DNA of 64,000 nucleotides from Lineus longissimus. Lineage: Eukaryota; Nemertea; Pilidiophora; Heteronemertea; Lineidae. The stretch spans positions 14,322,001-14,386,000 of the forward strand of contig NC_088316.1 of NCBI RefSeq assembly GCF_910592395.1. The letters are read 5' to 3'. A program made the translations under genes and the position numbers. Below are positions 47,001 through 60,677 of the stretch, one piece after another; position 1 is the stretch's first letter; each line of letters begins with the position of its first letter. Under the pieces are notes generated by a model. It saw only the letters and a list, made by a program, of their open reading frames with translations, searched no databases and was not told the origin of the DNA.

Positions 47001-50000
47001 AATGACACACGCCAGCCTACATGAACATGCAATTTGATTAATATGCGGCACAAATTAGGCACTTATGCATGAGAAGATGTACTTGAGCGTGGGGTGACCC
47101 TCTCCGTATCTTCCCGGTGATGGAGACATGGCCAGTATCAAAACGAAAATGGAGACGATTTGATTTTTTTCTGTTTTCTACAGTTTTTGGTCAAGTTTTG
47201 AAAAGACAAAATGTCATGACATAACGTAGCAAAAATGTGAAGTTACGGGAAAAATTGAAAAAGATGTATTCGAAGATAAATTTTCCTGACTGAGAGGCAA
47301 AAGTAAGAAGCAGATTACAAATAGACTTTTTAAATCAAGAGCAAAATTCATATTTCGAGCGAAGGAATATGATGTTAAAAACACAAATGAACTCAAAGTC
47401 TATCTTGCCTTGTCTTCTTTTTATAAAAGTGAACGGAAATTCGATTAGATGAGACCCTGACATACACAGTCTCAAGATATAAGATGAATTAAACCAATCA
47501 GTCAAGAATGGCATGAATATCGCCAACTTTTGAGTTCCTCATTTCCTTGACTCATTCCCCAGCTGATCTCGGGGTAACCGGAGCTCGTCCGTGTCCGTAC
47601 ACGGACCGGCCCATCCCACGCAGCAGTAAATCGTGACATTATGACAGGAACATATAAGAACGTGACACTACACACACCATTAACGAAATATGCCCGAATT
47701 TCTTAATTCTCTCGCAGGAGTTGTCTTGTTTTTGATTGTTTACTAATGCACCTGGTAGGAATATCACGGGAACACCTGAAACGACATCGCAGGGTTCCCG
47801 TGGATCTCACGGACGCTAAGAGAAAACATGAAAATATTATCCGCAGGATTTTCATTTGGGAGACATGTCACGGTGGACTTGCTCCGAAAAATGACCAAAG
47901 ACCCTGCGATTAAAAAGCATGGCATTTGTAAAAATGTTTCATCTGTGATTTGCGCTGGTTTGAATAGGATTCGCGCCAAGCGGAGCCGGCAATCGGGGCT
48001 GAGTTCGTGTGTGGCGGACCACACACCACGTCCGCCAACCAGACCTGCTGCCACTGTTGTAGCAACCGCGATAGCATCACGCCGGATTGTAAATTTCACC
48101 TTCGAAACTCAACAGAAGCAAAAGATTGTCTCAAATTGTTTAGTTGTGTAAAAATTCCTGACGCCAATGGATTTTGTCTTTTTCATTATCCCGCGACAAT
48201 GGTTAATTATCAAATGATGGAATGCGGGATGTTTCTTTAATTTGAATTGTATTGTTCAGTCTTCCGGGCTGAGGGAGAGTTACTTCCTTGTCGGGTGAAT
48301 CGCGCCAGAACTCCACCAGATACAAGTACGATAATGCAGTCAGGCATCTTTCGCCCACCTGCCGCTCAAAGCGCAGCGGCCAAGGTCATGGCGCCCATGG
48401 TGCGAACACCCGCCGTAAAAATCTCTACTACTCGTTGAAAACCCAGAAACACGAGTAAAAGACTGTGAGAATGAAATAAACATCCAAGACGATACGAAAT
48501 ACATCAATAAACCTCACCTTTTTACAACCAAATGAGAATTTAAGCACTTTAAATTGGCTCTAACCCGCCACATCAGGAAAAATATCGCCCAATTTACGCG
48601 AGGTGAGTTACTTTTTTTTCCCAACACGCCATCTGTTGTTTATTGATATCTTTCGGAGAAAACAATGGTCTTATTTACTTTTGAATACTTTAAGCCTTGC
48701 CACCAGAGTCGAAATTGAAATGAAGAATTTTTCTTGGATGCGGAGAGATGTGGCTTCTTCTGCTTGAAATTCTCATTCTCAAGACACTTACAATGTAAAG
48801 TACAATACTTCTAAATGTCATTTTTACGATTTGTAAAAAATGATAAAGAAAGAAAAGGACTTCGTATTAGAACCCCCTCAACATTGATTTTTTGTTTTAT
48901 ATCTATTTATGTCAGATTTGCAAAACCTTCAGTGAAATGGTAAACACGAATGATACATCAACGACCCTCTCTTTTTAACTTCTGTTTCTAAACTTACTTA
49001 AGACCATGATTACTCAATTACTCCGAGATGTCCATGACAGGTAGGTCCTGCCTGATCCCTGAGGCCAGGCTTACCTCAAGTCCAGACTCCAACTCTTAAC
49101 TTCTCACGCGCCACATTCCTAGCCACTTGAAGCCGGGATCACACCCGGGGCAACAATCACTGCACCTGGCTTGCAACGCCCACAAACTGATCTGCGTCAT
49201 CAACCCAACTGTAAAAGGACATCCTAGCATTTTAAATTCCTGAGAAGTCCTTCGGTAGGCTATTGTCATGAGATGGTGCGCATCCAATGGGCTAATTCGG
49301 AAAACCACAAGCCAGGCCAAACAAGTGTCATTTTCTTGGACGGTGAGGATATCAGTTTTTGAGATATCATAGCGGCGGATCCAGAAATCAGGGAAAGGAG
49401 CCGGCCACCACGGAGGCTCTACATCCATCCCTCCACTTAGTGAAAAATGAAAGGACGATCGAGGCATGCCAATACAAGCAGAAGAGCGTACCCGCCCGCA
49501 AAACTAGAAAACATCGCTTTGGCCTCGGTGATGAAGGGGGACGGGCAAGTCAACAACCATGGCAGTTGATTCAAAACACAAGCCTCAATAGCTACAAATT
49601 ATTACCAAATACCCCCTGGTCAAAGGGGAAGGACATTTTTCAGGGGATTCTTCAGATTGTGACGCTTTGTCTGCCGCGACAATGAGGACAATAAGCCAAG
49701 ATGTGCCTGTCTTTCGCGTGACGTGATTGTGATGTTTGTCTCTGCGCTCCTTGGATTGTTTGAAAAAGGCGGTTTTTATGGGGAAACGTCAAAACTAATA
49801 ACTGTAGGTGGTCGCTAATTGGGGTATTGACAGCTTTTCAATATTGATGCGATGGGAATAATAACAAAACGTGGATTTTCAAGGCTGAGGTTTAAAAGAG
49901 AAAAAGCACAAATTGAGGTTTCGCATTAGATTGCGATGAGTTGGGTAAGACATGCGCGCTTAGGCATTGTCCTTCTGTGGCAAGATAAGAGCGCGAAAAT

Positions 50001-53000
50001 CTTGCGCCCTGCTACCGGAAAACATACATGTTCTGTAGTAAAACATGAAATGTCACAAAAGTCTAGTGACGAGTCTATTAAGTCACCAATGGTTCATCAA
50101 TGACGAATAAACACAACTGTCGAGCCTACAGTACAAGAGCGAGCCATCTTCCACATCACCGTCATTACCACGGCAGCGATGCGGCCTTGATGGTAAACGA
50201 GGGCGTTACCACTTGACATATTCTTTTTAATTTACTGGAGGATGAGAAATACACATCACCGATAAATGGAAACAACCTTCACTCCTCCAATCGTCATTCG
50301 TCAAACCATCGCTGAAGAAAATCCCAACAAAATGACACAGAAAGCAATATATCACGATCGATGACGCGAAGGCAGAGTGTCCAGCCCAAATTTCTAGGAA
50401 TAGAAGCTTGTTGCAGTAGAATGGGCGATCATCATCCCGCGATTAGTCCGCCGTTTGTGTGCTGGGCAACGCCTCTTAAATGCAATCAATCAAAGGGATG
50501 GAAAGGATACGGTATACATTTGTTAGATGGCACACACGACCTTTTACTCATGCATAATCTGGAATTTCTGTGACGTCATGGTGGGCCAAGGTCACCGCTG
50601 TAACCAATATCGTTGAAGCTGTCGTTAACTTAAAAGTCTGGCAATAAGTCCAAGTGCTTAACTGAAGGATATAACGTCAAGTGACGTTAACGCCAGCGTT
50701 AGTAACAAAAGTTGTTTTGAACAAACGGGCGCTGAGATTTTACGATGAAAACGAACATGATGTAGGCCCATACTGTGGTGTCATATAGATCTTGGTCGTG
50801 ACTACGACAGGGACCAACCCAGAATTCTGGGAACGAAGCCTTTATCTTGCATTGATTGTGGCGCTTTGTCAAAGATGCAACATTAATCAGGGCTTACAGG
50901 GTGGATTCAGACGACGCCCGGTTCACCAGAAATGTCGTCACCGACTTCCAGGGTCAGGTCTGTAAATGGCGAGTGAAAGGCCCTTGGATCGCTGGATGGA
51001 TCTATTCTGTTCCAATCCGCCATGTATATACGCTGACGTTCACGCAGCTGGGTGTTGACATTTCATCAAAATATTAGTCACGAGGCAGGATAAAAGTATT
51101 GCCAGATTGAACTCGCCATTTGGAAAAATTTGTCATGAACCTTTGCATGTCTTGTATAGCCTGATGTGAAAATTGGACGGATTTTGCACCGGCGCGTCTA
51201 CAGGTTGTCCGATCCCCTGTAGCTATTGTCAGGTTGTCCCAGCCAAGCTAGATAAGATCTCTGATTGTCTGTCATGTTGAAAGAAGACGAGTCAGAGTAT
51301 TATTAAGAACTCCTTAATAGTGGGTTCGTATGAAATGATATTGTCACGAGAGGTTTCCAAACACGTGTCCTAACTTCCGGTGATATACATGCAGTTTTTT
51401 GTGGGAACATATTCAGAAGACCCCCCACAACAAGGCGTGCTTATAGTAATGTTGACCTTCGTTTTTGGCTAACAGGACATGAGACATTAGAAAGGTTCAG
51501 ATTCTGATCCGAGAACGTGAACGAAGGGCTTATAGTTTTCGCTGAGTGATCATCAAGTCAAGTCAAGTTATTTCATTGCATTTCTGACTACAGGTAATGC
51601 GATATCTGTTGTCAAAATGCCGCATGGTTCTCGTTCTCGGATAGAAATCAGAACCTCTCTTGTGTCTTGTGCTGATAGTGCCATACTAGTAATGTGAGCG
51701 CCTTCTGGTTGCTCCTAGAAACCCCATGGCATCATGATGATTTCTGTGCAGGCCGGGGTAATTACTAGGATATCCCAAAGGCGCTTTGAGCAGGGATTTC
51801 TCAGAATAAAAGCATTTTTGGAGAGTCTTGATGTTTTCGTCGCGCGTAATTTTGACAGGATGACATCAGTTGTTACGTTGTCTCGGCCCCGTATCTCTTG
51901 TCTCAAGCCATTGTCAGCCGATCCAGGGTAGAGAAAGGTGATGCCATCATGCTTGAACTGATGTTGCTTTGCCCGGGAGCTGAGATCTACAAGGCGACGA
52001 CTGGTGAAGTTTTTCAAAAGTTTTTTTGTCAAATTCCTTTACTATTATGTGAGGAAGCCTCCGACTGCTTAGTGGACGTAAATGCACCGTCATGAAGTCA
52101 GCACGTCACTAGTAAGTAGGTACAGTAAGACATAAAGATATATGACTGAGGAATCTCTTAATTGGCAGCTAAAGGTTCCAATGCAGTGGCACAAAAGGGG
52201 CAATCATTAGATGAAAGTAAAAGGCCTCGGTCCCATAAGTGGTAAATGATGATCCTAAGTTAATGGCAGGATCCAGTCGCCAAGCAATGCTGCGGATACT
52301 TATCCCCAGGAACAGGATTACATTGACAGACCAAAGAAACAATACAGACTCCTCAGCGCTTTTGTTCCCGGGGCGAGATTGTCTTTGTGCGAGAATAGCC
52401 CCTGGCCGCTAGGGGGCATTTACGTTAAAAGTGGTAAGAGGGATTGGAAGGCCACCCACCTTTTCTCTGACTTATACCTCACAAGAAGCGAGGGAATTAC
52501 GATTGTTTCTCATTCATTCATCGAACTCGTAAGCCGTGATTGCTGTTTCAATCTCGCTGCCTCATTGGTCGGGCGAAGCGCGCCAATCTCCTGGAATCTA
52601 CGATATCTGGCGTTCGTAGTAAATAGCTAGGCATCAGGTCGCCTTGCCAGTGTCTATGAGAACGTCAGATTGTCCGTGTCATAACCTGAAAGAGAGAAAA
52701 AGTGTCGTCCACAGACGTGACACATACCAGCCGAGATTTCTTAACGCCTTTTTCTAAGTGATCTAACACCTTCTGGACATTTTCCCCATCACGTTTTTTT
52801 CTCCCTAAAGCGAGGGCGTCGTGGGACCTGGATTGGCAAATGGTACGCGTTTTCATTACCATTCTTTGAGACTTATTCACCGCTTTCATTCTATGCAGGG
52901 ATAACAGTGCTTCTGATGAAATTTGCTTCAAAAAGAACATTTAACAAGCTATCATTATCCCAACTCTATCGACAGTCGCCTCCTGTATCTGTTACGGCAA

Positions 53001-53888
53001 GCCAGTGTTGAAAAGTTTATGATACTGTTATAAACTTTGAAAGGATAAGGATATATAAGACAAGATTTCCAAGGTCAATATCAGTTTTCATGATTCCTAC
53101 TCAATCGTTCGTATAAGCAGCTCAAGCACCACTGAGAGTTGATCTTCCCGTTCAGCTTTTATTCTCAGCATCAGGAGGTGACACTACTTTCAAGGACGCC
53201 TACACTCGTGTTGTAAAGGATGTTATAACATACGGTAACATTGGGTGGGCATGACAAATAAATGCCCTACAACAAAGGCATTCTTTGACATATACTGAGG
53301 AACTGAAGCGTATCCTCTCTGTATCTGATTGAGATCGCTTGAAGAAGCATGGACTAGGACATTAAGGAAGGGCTCATATAAAGGCTTGCAAGAATCATCC
53401 TTTCATTCTTTGACCTGACTTGGATAGGTACTTATCATTGCAATCTTACTCAATGTTACCCTAATCATACTTTCCTGAAGGACTCGACTTCATAGATTTG
53501 GACTGAGATTCCAGTTACAGTTGTTGATATTATTGGATCTAAGTGGAATCATTGCAATCTAACAGTTTGATTATACATTTCGGTAAAAATTGGAAAATTT
53601 ATACAGGAACTGGAGAAGCAAAGATTTGACAACCGGACTATACGTACGAGGCAGTGTAAAAATTTCAATTCATTAATCGGTTACTAGAATAAGCCTTCTG
53701 ATATATTTTTCTGGCGAACTATCGATAATTCACAGGAATAACATTTGGAACGGACTAGTTGCAAAAACCACCAGTCCTGACTTGGCATCACCTCTGACCA
53801 GTGTGACAACTCATATCGATTGGCCCAAGATCTCGTGGGTTGCTTTTTACATTTACCTGTCACATTTACGCAAGGACGCGTGGACCAC
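44072..53888. other. Gene-poor stretch
   Basis: About 9.8 kb without a gene I can support. It holds a G-run at 44978-45004, a small Cys-rich open frame at 47970-48240, and many short open frames with neither family resemblance nor paired splice sites. It should include the promoters of the leftward MATE gene and the rightward GM2-activator-like gene. Confidence 0.45.
47970..48240 (+). CDS. Candidate Cys-rich terminal exon (uncertain)
   Basis: An acceptor-like site (GGTTTGAATAG) ends at about 47969 and an open frame runs to TAA at 48240. Its product has clustered cysteines: CGGPHT, TCCHCCSNRD, DCKFHL, DCLKLFSC, then NGFCLF and ECGMFL. About ten cysteines in 90 residues is unusual for chance frames and suits a secreted disulfide-rich module. 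No upstream exon, signal peptide or family match was found, so it may be noise. Confidence 0.2.
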
Positions 53889-56800
53889 ATGATGATGAAC
53901 GCGAAGCTTCAGTTGATGCTGCACGTGCTGGTGATCATACAGGCGGTTTGGGTGGAGGCAGCGTGTGGCAAGAGGTCGCGGCGGAAGAGAGAACACAAAC
54001 ACCTGCATTATGAAGATTGTGGTAAGTTGCTTCGTTTTGCAGTTTTTAAAACGTTTTGTTACAAAATCTTGTCCATTAAACATGCTAGATATATACACTC
54101 GTGATGTGACACAAGTGCAAATTCAACGGCCAATTAGAACTAAGCCTATCATTTGATGGCAGTTGTCAAAATTCATTAGGATTTAGAGGAACAGAAGTTT
54201 TGACTATGACAGTTAGATGAATAAAACCACACTCGATAAAGTTTGCCGACATTGGGCTGAAGGCAGTTTCGTTTTCTTCTAATAAGGAGTCTTTCTAAAC
54301 TTCTTGACCGAATAGGTTTATGGGGAAGATTGCCTGTGAATGTGGGGTCCATTTGAATTCAAGAATCTATCTATCTGTAGAATCTGCAGACCCTCTATTT
54401 GCGTTTGGTGCTGATGGTTTCCGTTACAAACGCATCACCAACAACGACAAAGAAATTAGCAAGAAAAAAGCGTTTTGGACGTTGCTAAACCGCTCTATTA
54501 ATCCACCAGATGTTGAAGGAAACCTGTTCCTTGACTGTATCTCATAACGATCGGCTGCTAAACAGAAGTTTTGGAATACTTCATCACTTGATTATTTTCC
54601 CAGATTTGCCATATGTTTGCGAGACACGTGCAGGCCAGATCCGCCACCCTAGTCGAGGAATGCCCACCTGTCGAATAGATACATGTTTATAGCTGTGAGG
54701 TGTACATAATATTGATTCTCTCACTTACAAACTCTAGTAAAAATAGGAGTAGTCCTACGGTAATTCCATGAAATCCTACCTTGGCCGCGTAAGACGTACC
54801 ACGAGGCACGCCGCGGGCAGGTTCGAACACACTCATCGATTTCTTATCAGTTAAACTGTCAATAATGCTGATTGGCGGTTGAGCATTGCTACTTGTGAAG
54901 GTATTTGGAACATCTCTGGTATGCTATCAAATGAATCAAAATGGCGCGAAGTACAAACCATGAATCAGGAAACCTGTTTCCCAGAAGTCCAATTGAATCA
55001 CGAACACTTTCCCATCTTCCCACACGATGAATTTACGGGAAGCCATACTGTTAAAATACATCCATCCTCAGTAACTCGATGTTCTGAGTTTTGGTTGCTG
55101 GTTGGTCGCTATTTTGAGTTTCTGTTGCTGGTTGGTCGAAGTTTTGTTGCTAGTTGAAATTGTCATGTTCATTCAGGAATGTCTGGCACTCAGCATGTGT
55201 GATCACGGTGGTGTGATTAACTGCGGGAGGATTCCTAACCCAGTTGCTCCTAGTTCGAATCCCCAATAAGCTAAACAGTCAGCATCCAGTGTGTTCGGTT
55301 GAAACATAAATTCTTCAGAAGCCACTAAGAAGAGGTCAGGAATGTTAATCTTTCTCATAAAGTTCAAAGTGGCCACCTCCTCGATTTTAAAGGAACTTTC
55401 AGATGTCTAAAAGGCATTCTTTGAAACGGTAAAAAAAACAACCGCTTCAATGTAAGCTGACGTGAATTGTCTATGTTTCGTAAGGAGCACTGTATATATA
55501 CAGGTGGGTATGCCATTCTAAGGGTGAGATACATTCTTACCCTCTTGGCATGGTACATGATGCTACGCGGGCGATTCAAATATCTGCTCCTCGTTTACAA
55601 GGTGCGAACCAGATAAGTTGAAATTCCTGACAAATCTTAGTTGAAATATTCGCCCTTCAAAATCGGTGTGGAATGGGGTGAGTGGGGAAACGATTGAGGG
55701 AATACGTCCCTGACACACATTGGTCGACTAGAATTCAATTTTACACCTGAGTTCTTCTATGTAGATCGCCATCACTGTAACCTTCGAGTAATCAGTGGAG
55801 TTTTTCCAAGTCATAGAAGACTACTAAAAGTAATGAATTCTATTTTCGTGTTTTGTTTTATAGTCTGACATAAACTAATCAACGATAAAGGTAATCATAC
55901 CCGACAAACATTCAACCTTGGCGGAGGTTATCATTCGACCTACTCCCTTGGTGTATATATATCCTGAAACCTTTCAATAGAACTCGGTCGCGAGGTGCTC
56001 TGTCAGCGCTACAAACTGATGCTAAAATGATGTTTTTAATGAATATATATATATATATATGTGTGTCTTGGCAGATGTATTCCATACTGCAACCTCGCTT
56101 TGAGTATCCGAGTGGTCCCCCGCCCAAATTACATAAAGGAGGTAGTTAGTACCGAATGAGGGCCCTGAAACGGGAGGGTTTCTCGCCAGTAAAATCATAA
56201 TCTGTCATGCATCCAATGGCCAAATCAGTATACATCCTATTTTTTCCCCAAAAACTTAATGTACTTTCCAACTCTATTTTTGCAGGTTCGAACCCTTCCA
56301 ACCCCATCCACTTCCTACACCTGGCCGCCCACCCAATGCCCATTATCACCCCGGGCAGACTGCGCCTCTCCTTCCGAATCAACATAACCGAACAACTTCC
56401 AGCGAACCTCATGCTCAACGTGACAGTCATCAAGCGGATATTCGGGTTTGAGTTCCAAGTACCTTGCATTGAGGGACGTTATGGAACGTGGTAAGACTGA
56501 GAGTTCTCTTTGTTTCTTTTCCTTCCCAATTTCCCAACAACAATGTTGTTAATCCAGTCGGGGCTTCGCTGCTATGAAATATAATGTTAAACTTCTCTTT
56601 CACAAGAACACTCGGCCTTTTAGGGACTTAGTGTGGTGTCTTTATAAAGAAGTCCTGATTACAGAAGTCTAAAAATGGAGACAACCAATTACCTAGGAAC
56701 CAGTATCTTATATGGTGTCTTCCATACTCTAAGCAGACATAATAACCAGTAGGACCGCCTCACCACACTACTATCACTGCGCTAGAGAATGGATGTCCGG

Positions 56801-57716
56801 CCCGACAGTGAGTGACGAATGCGCGATTCTAATGAATGACACATCACTATTTCAATTGTTTTCCAGTATCTACAGAGACGTGTGTAATTCGTTGAATTCC
56901 CGGTTCGAGTCAAACTGCGATTGCCCGAATCCGCTCCTTCTCAATGGCATCCCCTGCACGTGTCCGATACAGCCAGGCGATTACAGAATGAACAACGTCG
57001 ACATCCATATACCCAAGTTGGATGGCATGCTTGGGACATTGGCCCAGGTAAACAAGCCTCTCATCATAGCAACAGGTTCATTAGGAGTTCATGACACCAA
57101 CTCCGAATCAGCCCCGACGCAAATGCTAATTACATGTACATGCTATGCCTACCATTCCGAATTCGAAACCAAATCATGTCAGCACCTTCGAATCCGAATA
57201 ATAATCCTGTCAACACGTCCGAATTCGAAAGATAATTTTGTCACAACTTTGAATTCGAAAGACGGTCAGATGTCAAGGAAGCTCCGAATTCGAAAGACAC
57301 AGCAAGAAACTTCAAATTCTGAAGTTAACCGTGTCCACCACGCCTAGATCGGAAGACAATCATGTCAACGTCTCCCAGTTTCGAAGACAAATACATGTCT
57401 GTCAATAAACTCCGAATTCAAAAGACAGTCATCGTCGACTCCCGATTATTCAAAGAAAATCATGTCATGTAACTCTCTGCAATTCGAGTCAGTCAAAGTC
57501 GAAAGATTATTCAGATCTGTGTATTTTGCATTTCGAAAAAGGGATGTCGCATATTTCATATTTTCATTTCTCCATTTCTAGGGTGATTACCAGGTGAGAG
57601 CGCAGATCCAAGACGACATCACGCGTGAACAACTCGGCTGTATCTCAATGAAAGTGTCTCTGCGGAAACGAAAAGAGCGACGGTCAGGGTGGTTCTTTGG
57701 GAGACGGTTTAGATAG
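53889..57716 (+). CDS. GM2A: GM2-activator-like (ML/saposin-type) lipid-binding protein
   Basis: Four exons: 53889-54021, 56286-56490, 56867-57047, 57582-57716 (TAG). Phases agree and the product is 217 residues. ATGATGATG opens a signal peptide (LQLMLHVLVIIQAVWVEAAC) followed by a very basic stretch (GKRSRRKREHKH), a possible furin-type cleavage site. The body follows the ganglioside GM2 activator pattern: PMPIITPGRLRLSF, FEFQVPCIEGRYGTC, YRDVCNSL, GIPCTCPIQPGDYRMNN, VDIHIPKLDG, GDYQVRAQIQDD, LGCISMKVSL. These correspond to the IPC...GSC, LPCHCPFKEGTY, VPDLELP and GNYRIESVL blocks of GM2A. The human protein (193 residues) lifts gangliosides for lysosomal hydrolases; invertebrate relatives are lipid carriers. 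The Arg/Lys-rich C-terminal tail (RKRKERRSGWFFGRRFR) is extra. Three ATGs lie in tandem, so the exact start is unsure by two residues. Confidence 0.87.
55200..55275 (+). other. tRNA-like / SINE-like remnant
   Basis: CACGGTGGTGTGATTAAC resembles a degenerate A box and TAGTTCGAATCCCC about 45 nt later resembles a B box. No complete cloverleaf can be folded by eye, so it is not called as a tRNA. It lies in intron 1 of the GM2-activator-like gene. Confidence 0.25.
56042..56066. repeat. (TA)n-(TG)n microsatellite
   Basis: ATATATATATATATATATAT followed by GTGTGTC, in intron 1 of the GM2-activator-like gene. Confidence 0.9.
57095..57500 (+). repeat. Degenerate minisatellite around a GAATTCGAAAGAC core
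   Basis: Intron 3 of the GM2-activator-like gene has at least eight spaced copies of a CCGAATTCGAAAGAC-like core followed by a TNATGTCAAC-like segment. Copies lie near 57160, 57190, 57222, 57252, 57284, 57312, 57415 and 57490. Spacing is about 30-40 bp with variation. Confidence 0.75.
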
Positions 57717-58787
57717 GGATGACACGGTCCGATCTGGCGGTTTAGTTTTATATACTGTAACGGACGTACGGGTTCGAATATCTTTGGTAGATATGGCCGT
57801 TAGCAGCCATACAGGTAACGCCTCGACTCCCAATATGGATGGACGGCGTATGACCGACTAGGAACTTACGTAACGAGTTCAAGCATTAGATGGCGTGATA
57901 GTTTTGTGTATACCAGCGTGTCCATGGTTGTCCAGCTGGGGGACTGAGACCATAGAGACTCAAACCTAACTGGGAATACTTCCGCGGGTGCGATACCAAC
58001 ATGAAATTTAACACTGTGTAGCAGACTGAAAGTCGTTCGGAAGGCTGGAACCTAATAGAAAGGATAAACATTTATAATGATGTTCTGTTAAAAGTTGGAA
58101 TTTTCTGTCGATTGCGACAAGAGGGTGGAAGAGACAATGAAGCAAAGAATGAAGAGGAATACGGTCTGCGATATGTACTGTATTCTCGTTTACCAGTACC
58201 GGTACCAAAAAGGAACTGCTTTTGGAGATATTGGCTATCGGTATGGTACCGGTTGTGAAGGGTTGTGGCTTTAGAAGGGCGGGGGATGCCGTCCCATGGG
58301 TCACCAACAAAGCCTGTCTTGTGTGTCTTGGCAACAAGACTTTTGAAGCTACCGTATTGAAGCTACCTTATTCTAGCAGTGAAAATGCATTTACTTTTTA
58401 AGTTTTGTAGTCGGAACGTTGACTGATGTAGGATCTGTTTGTGTGTCCAAATTCGTAGTGTCGTCGTATCAAATGGGACGAAAGTAATAATCGTAATGCA
58501 TCGTGGTAGGCCTATATTGTCTATGAATCGGGGAACAAGTTCAGAAAGTGCGCCTTGTTGAACGTAATAAGCAGCGAGCATACCCATGACACCAAACTTA
58601 GAGTAACCAGGTATCACATCGCAACAGTGGCCTCAAGAAAAGTCCCCACGTCGAGGTGATGTGAGGTGATGACCTGGTCCAAGGAGCCGCACAGGCTTAA
58701 TGCGCAACTAGGCCTACATGGAGACAATGACAACATCTTCTTGTCTCATGACGCTAGTATTGTAAATCATTGTGTATAATAAGGAAA

Positions 58788-58793
58788 AATAAA
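58788..58793 (+). terminator. Poly(A) signal of the GM2-activator-like gene
   Basis: AATAAA about 1.07 kb past the stop codon. The region 57717-58787 has no open frame of note and reads as 3' UTR. Confidence 0.5.
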
Positions 58794-59427
58794 GTGATTT
58801 GTGTATATAGAATATTTCAAGTCCGTGTGTTTTTTATGTGAAGTCGTTGTTTTCAGTAAGAATCCAATCGTTCAGCAACGGATCTTGACAACTGAGTTTG
58901 CATCAATATTGCAAAATGACACATAATTAAACATCATTGCTATGTATTTGTTTTTATTGAAAATCAGGCCTGCAGTGAAAGTCGTCTCAACGGCTCCTGG
59001 CCGAGTTGTGTGAACCATAACAACATACTGGATATTTGTTACCTCGAATGCCACCAGGGCCGACACCATCTCTTTTCTGGTGCTGTACTTTCCGTAACTA
59101 CACATGGGTTGCAGCTACCTAGAAATGAATGTGTTACATTCAGGCAAAGAAGATTTTATGAGGACGACGGCTCGTGATTGTCAATTATGGCCTGCCACAT
59201 TGAATGTGTCGCTTCTAGCAGGCCTACAATACACACTTTTCTGGAGGACACTAAGTTCTGTTTCACTGGCGAGCTCCATATTCTATTGCACACTAGTGTT
59301 GCCTCCCAACTTGAAGTTCTGACGGTTCCTGGCCGAGTTTGCAAAAATATCAACGATTTTTGAGGACAATCATTCCCGTTACACCATCCGGGGATTCCCT
59401 TTTCACAGCGGATTTCCCAAGAAAAAC

Positions 59428-60677
59428 ATGGCGGCTGTGGAGGTAATGTTTTTCAGAAATCGTGTTATAATGTTCAATTATTGCTCAGTCCTTGATAGTT
59501 TTGCATCATATTTTCATCAAACATGTGACCGCATATACGAGCTTTCACTAGGTCGGAAGTTAGGTCGTGGATCGTGGTCTATAGAGAGAAATCAAATTTT
59601 GTTGGAGGCAATTCTGAGTGCAGGACATGCGTACATAGCGGCTGTGCATGGTCTACCACCACCAACCATCAAGTCCATATATAGTTCGTTGGTCCACATT
59701 GTGAGCTATCGAACCCCCATCCACCAAGTTTGTTTTGGATTTTTATGTCACTGTCTTGGTCTATTTCAGTATTTGACTTTTGTTTGGGCCTCAAGGCCTA
59801 TTATTATTTATACTATTAGTAGAAAAAAACGTGAACTTGTCCAATGGAATTTCATTGCAGGTTCCCGACTGGAAGCTCAGAGTGGAAGATTCCTGTGAAG
59901 CAGCTATTGAGTTTTCTAAACTGTACTATGAGACATTTGATCAAAGGCCAAAGGTTTGTAACTATAGATCAGATAATTTGAAATAGCCGAAGCGAGTGTC
60001 AAAATAATTGATATGGATGATTGTAATCAACATTGGGATAACCACAACCCACTATACCACTCTGACTCTGACAGCCTGAAATGGCTTTTCGTCTTGATTC
60101 TGTCTAAAAATTTTCATTTTGTTTTGCAGAAACTGCAAAAACTTTATATGGACTCTGCCATACTTGTCTGGAATGGCAACAAAGTAACTGGTGTATCTGA
60201 CATCTTATCGTTCTATGAGAATCTTCCATCATGCGAGCACACCATTGACTCTGTGGACTGCCAGCCTATTGCAAGTATGTATAGATCCTGATGGCCTAGT
60301 TATCAATTGCCTTGTGAATAGAAGGCCAAAGGTTCAAGTCCTGTTGATACATTTTGTAGCTCTTTCATATTTGGCTGGTTAGTTTGCTGCCAGTAGGGTT
60401 CAAACTGTATTGATCATTAAATTTTTTGCAGCAAATGTAGAGTTCAGTCTTCCACAAAATGAAACTGAGAGATTATTTGAAAGTTAACAGTAATGTTCCT
60501 TTCCTATCTTCAGATAGTGCAACTCAAGGTCAGCTGGCAATTCTTGTGACGACAATGGGCTGCTCCAAGTTCAAAGGCAACAAACCTTCAGTTTTCCAGC
60601 AGACTTTTGTTCTAACGTCTCAAGGGAAGGTGTGGAAGATCGTGAGTGACAATTTCCGCAGTCAGGAAGTTTCTTGA
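59428..60677 (+). CDS. NXT1: NTF2-related export protein p15 (NXT)
   Basis: Four exons: 59428-59442, 59861-59953, 60130-60274, 60514-60677 (TGA). Phases agree and the product is 138 residues, the usual NXT1/NXT2 length (about 140). The 15-nt first exon encodes MAAVE and is followed by VPDWKLRVEDSCEAAIEF, YYETFDQRPK, KLYMDSAILVWNGNKVTG, FYENLPSCEHTIDSVDCQP, KFKGNKPSVFQQTFVLTSQG and VWKIVSDNFR. These match NXT1 blocks LYMGTATLVWNGN, VVDCQPV, FEGNK..FNQNFILTAQ and VWKIASDCFRFQ. It is a single NTF2-like domain that pairs with NXF1/TAP to carry mRNA through the nuclear pore. The exon 3 donor is phase 1 (GCAA then GTATGT). A single-copy housekeeping gene with nothing broken. Confidence 0.93.

Noticed and set aside
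49096-49467. 123-residue minus-strand open frame with several cysteines
   Set aside because: No splice sites in register, no signal peptide and no recognised motif; length is within chance for this base composition.
55200-55275. A tRNA gene call
   Set aside because: B-box-like TAGTTCGAATCCCC is present but no complete cloverleaf with acceptor stem could be drawn by eye; kept only as a tRNA-like remnant.
57095-57500. CRISPR-like array
   Set aside because: Core motif is short and degenerate, spacing is irregular, the context is a eukaryotic intron, and there are no cas genes.
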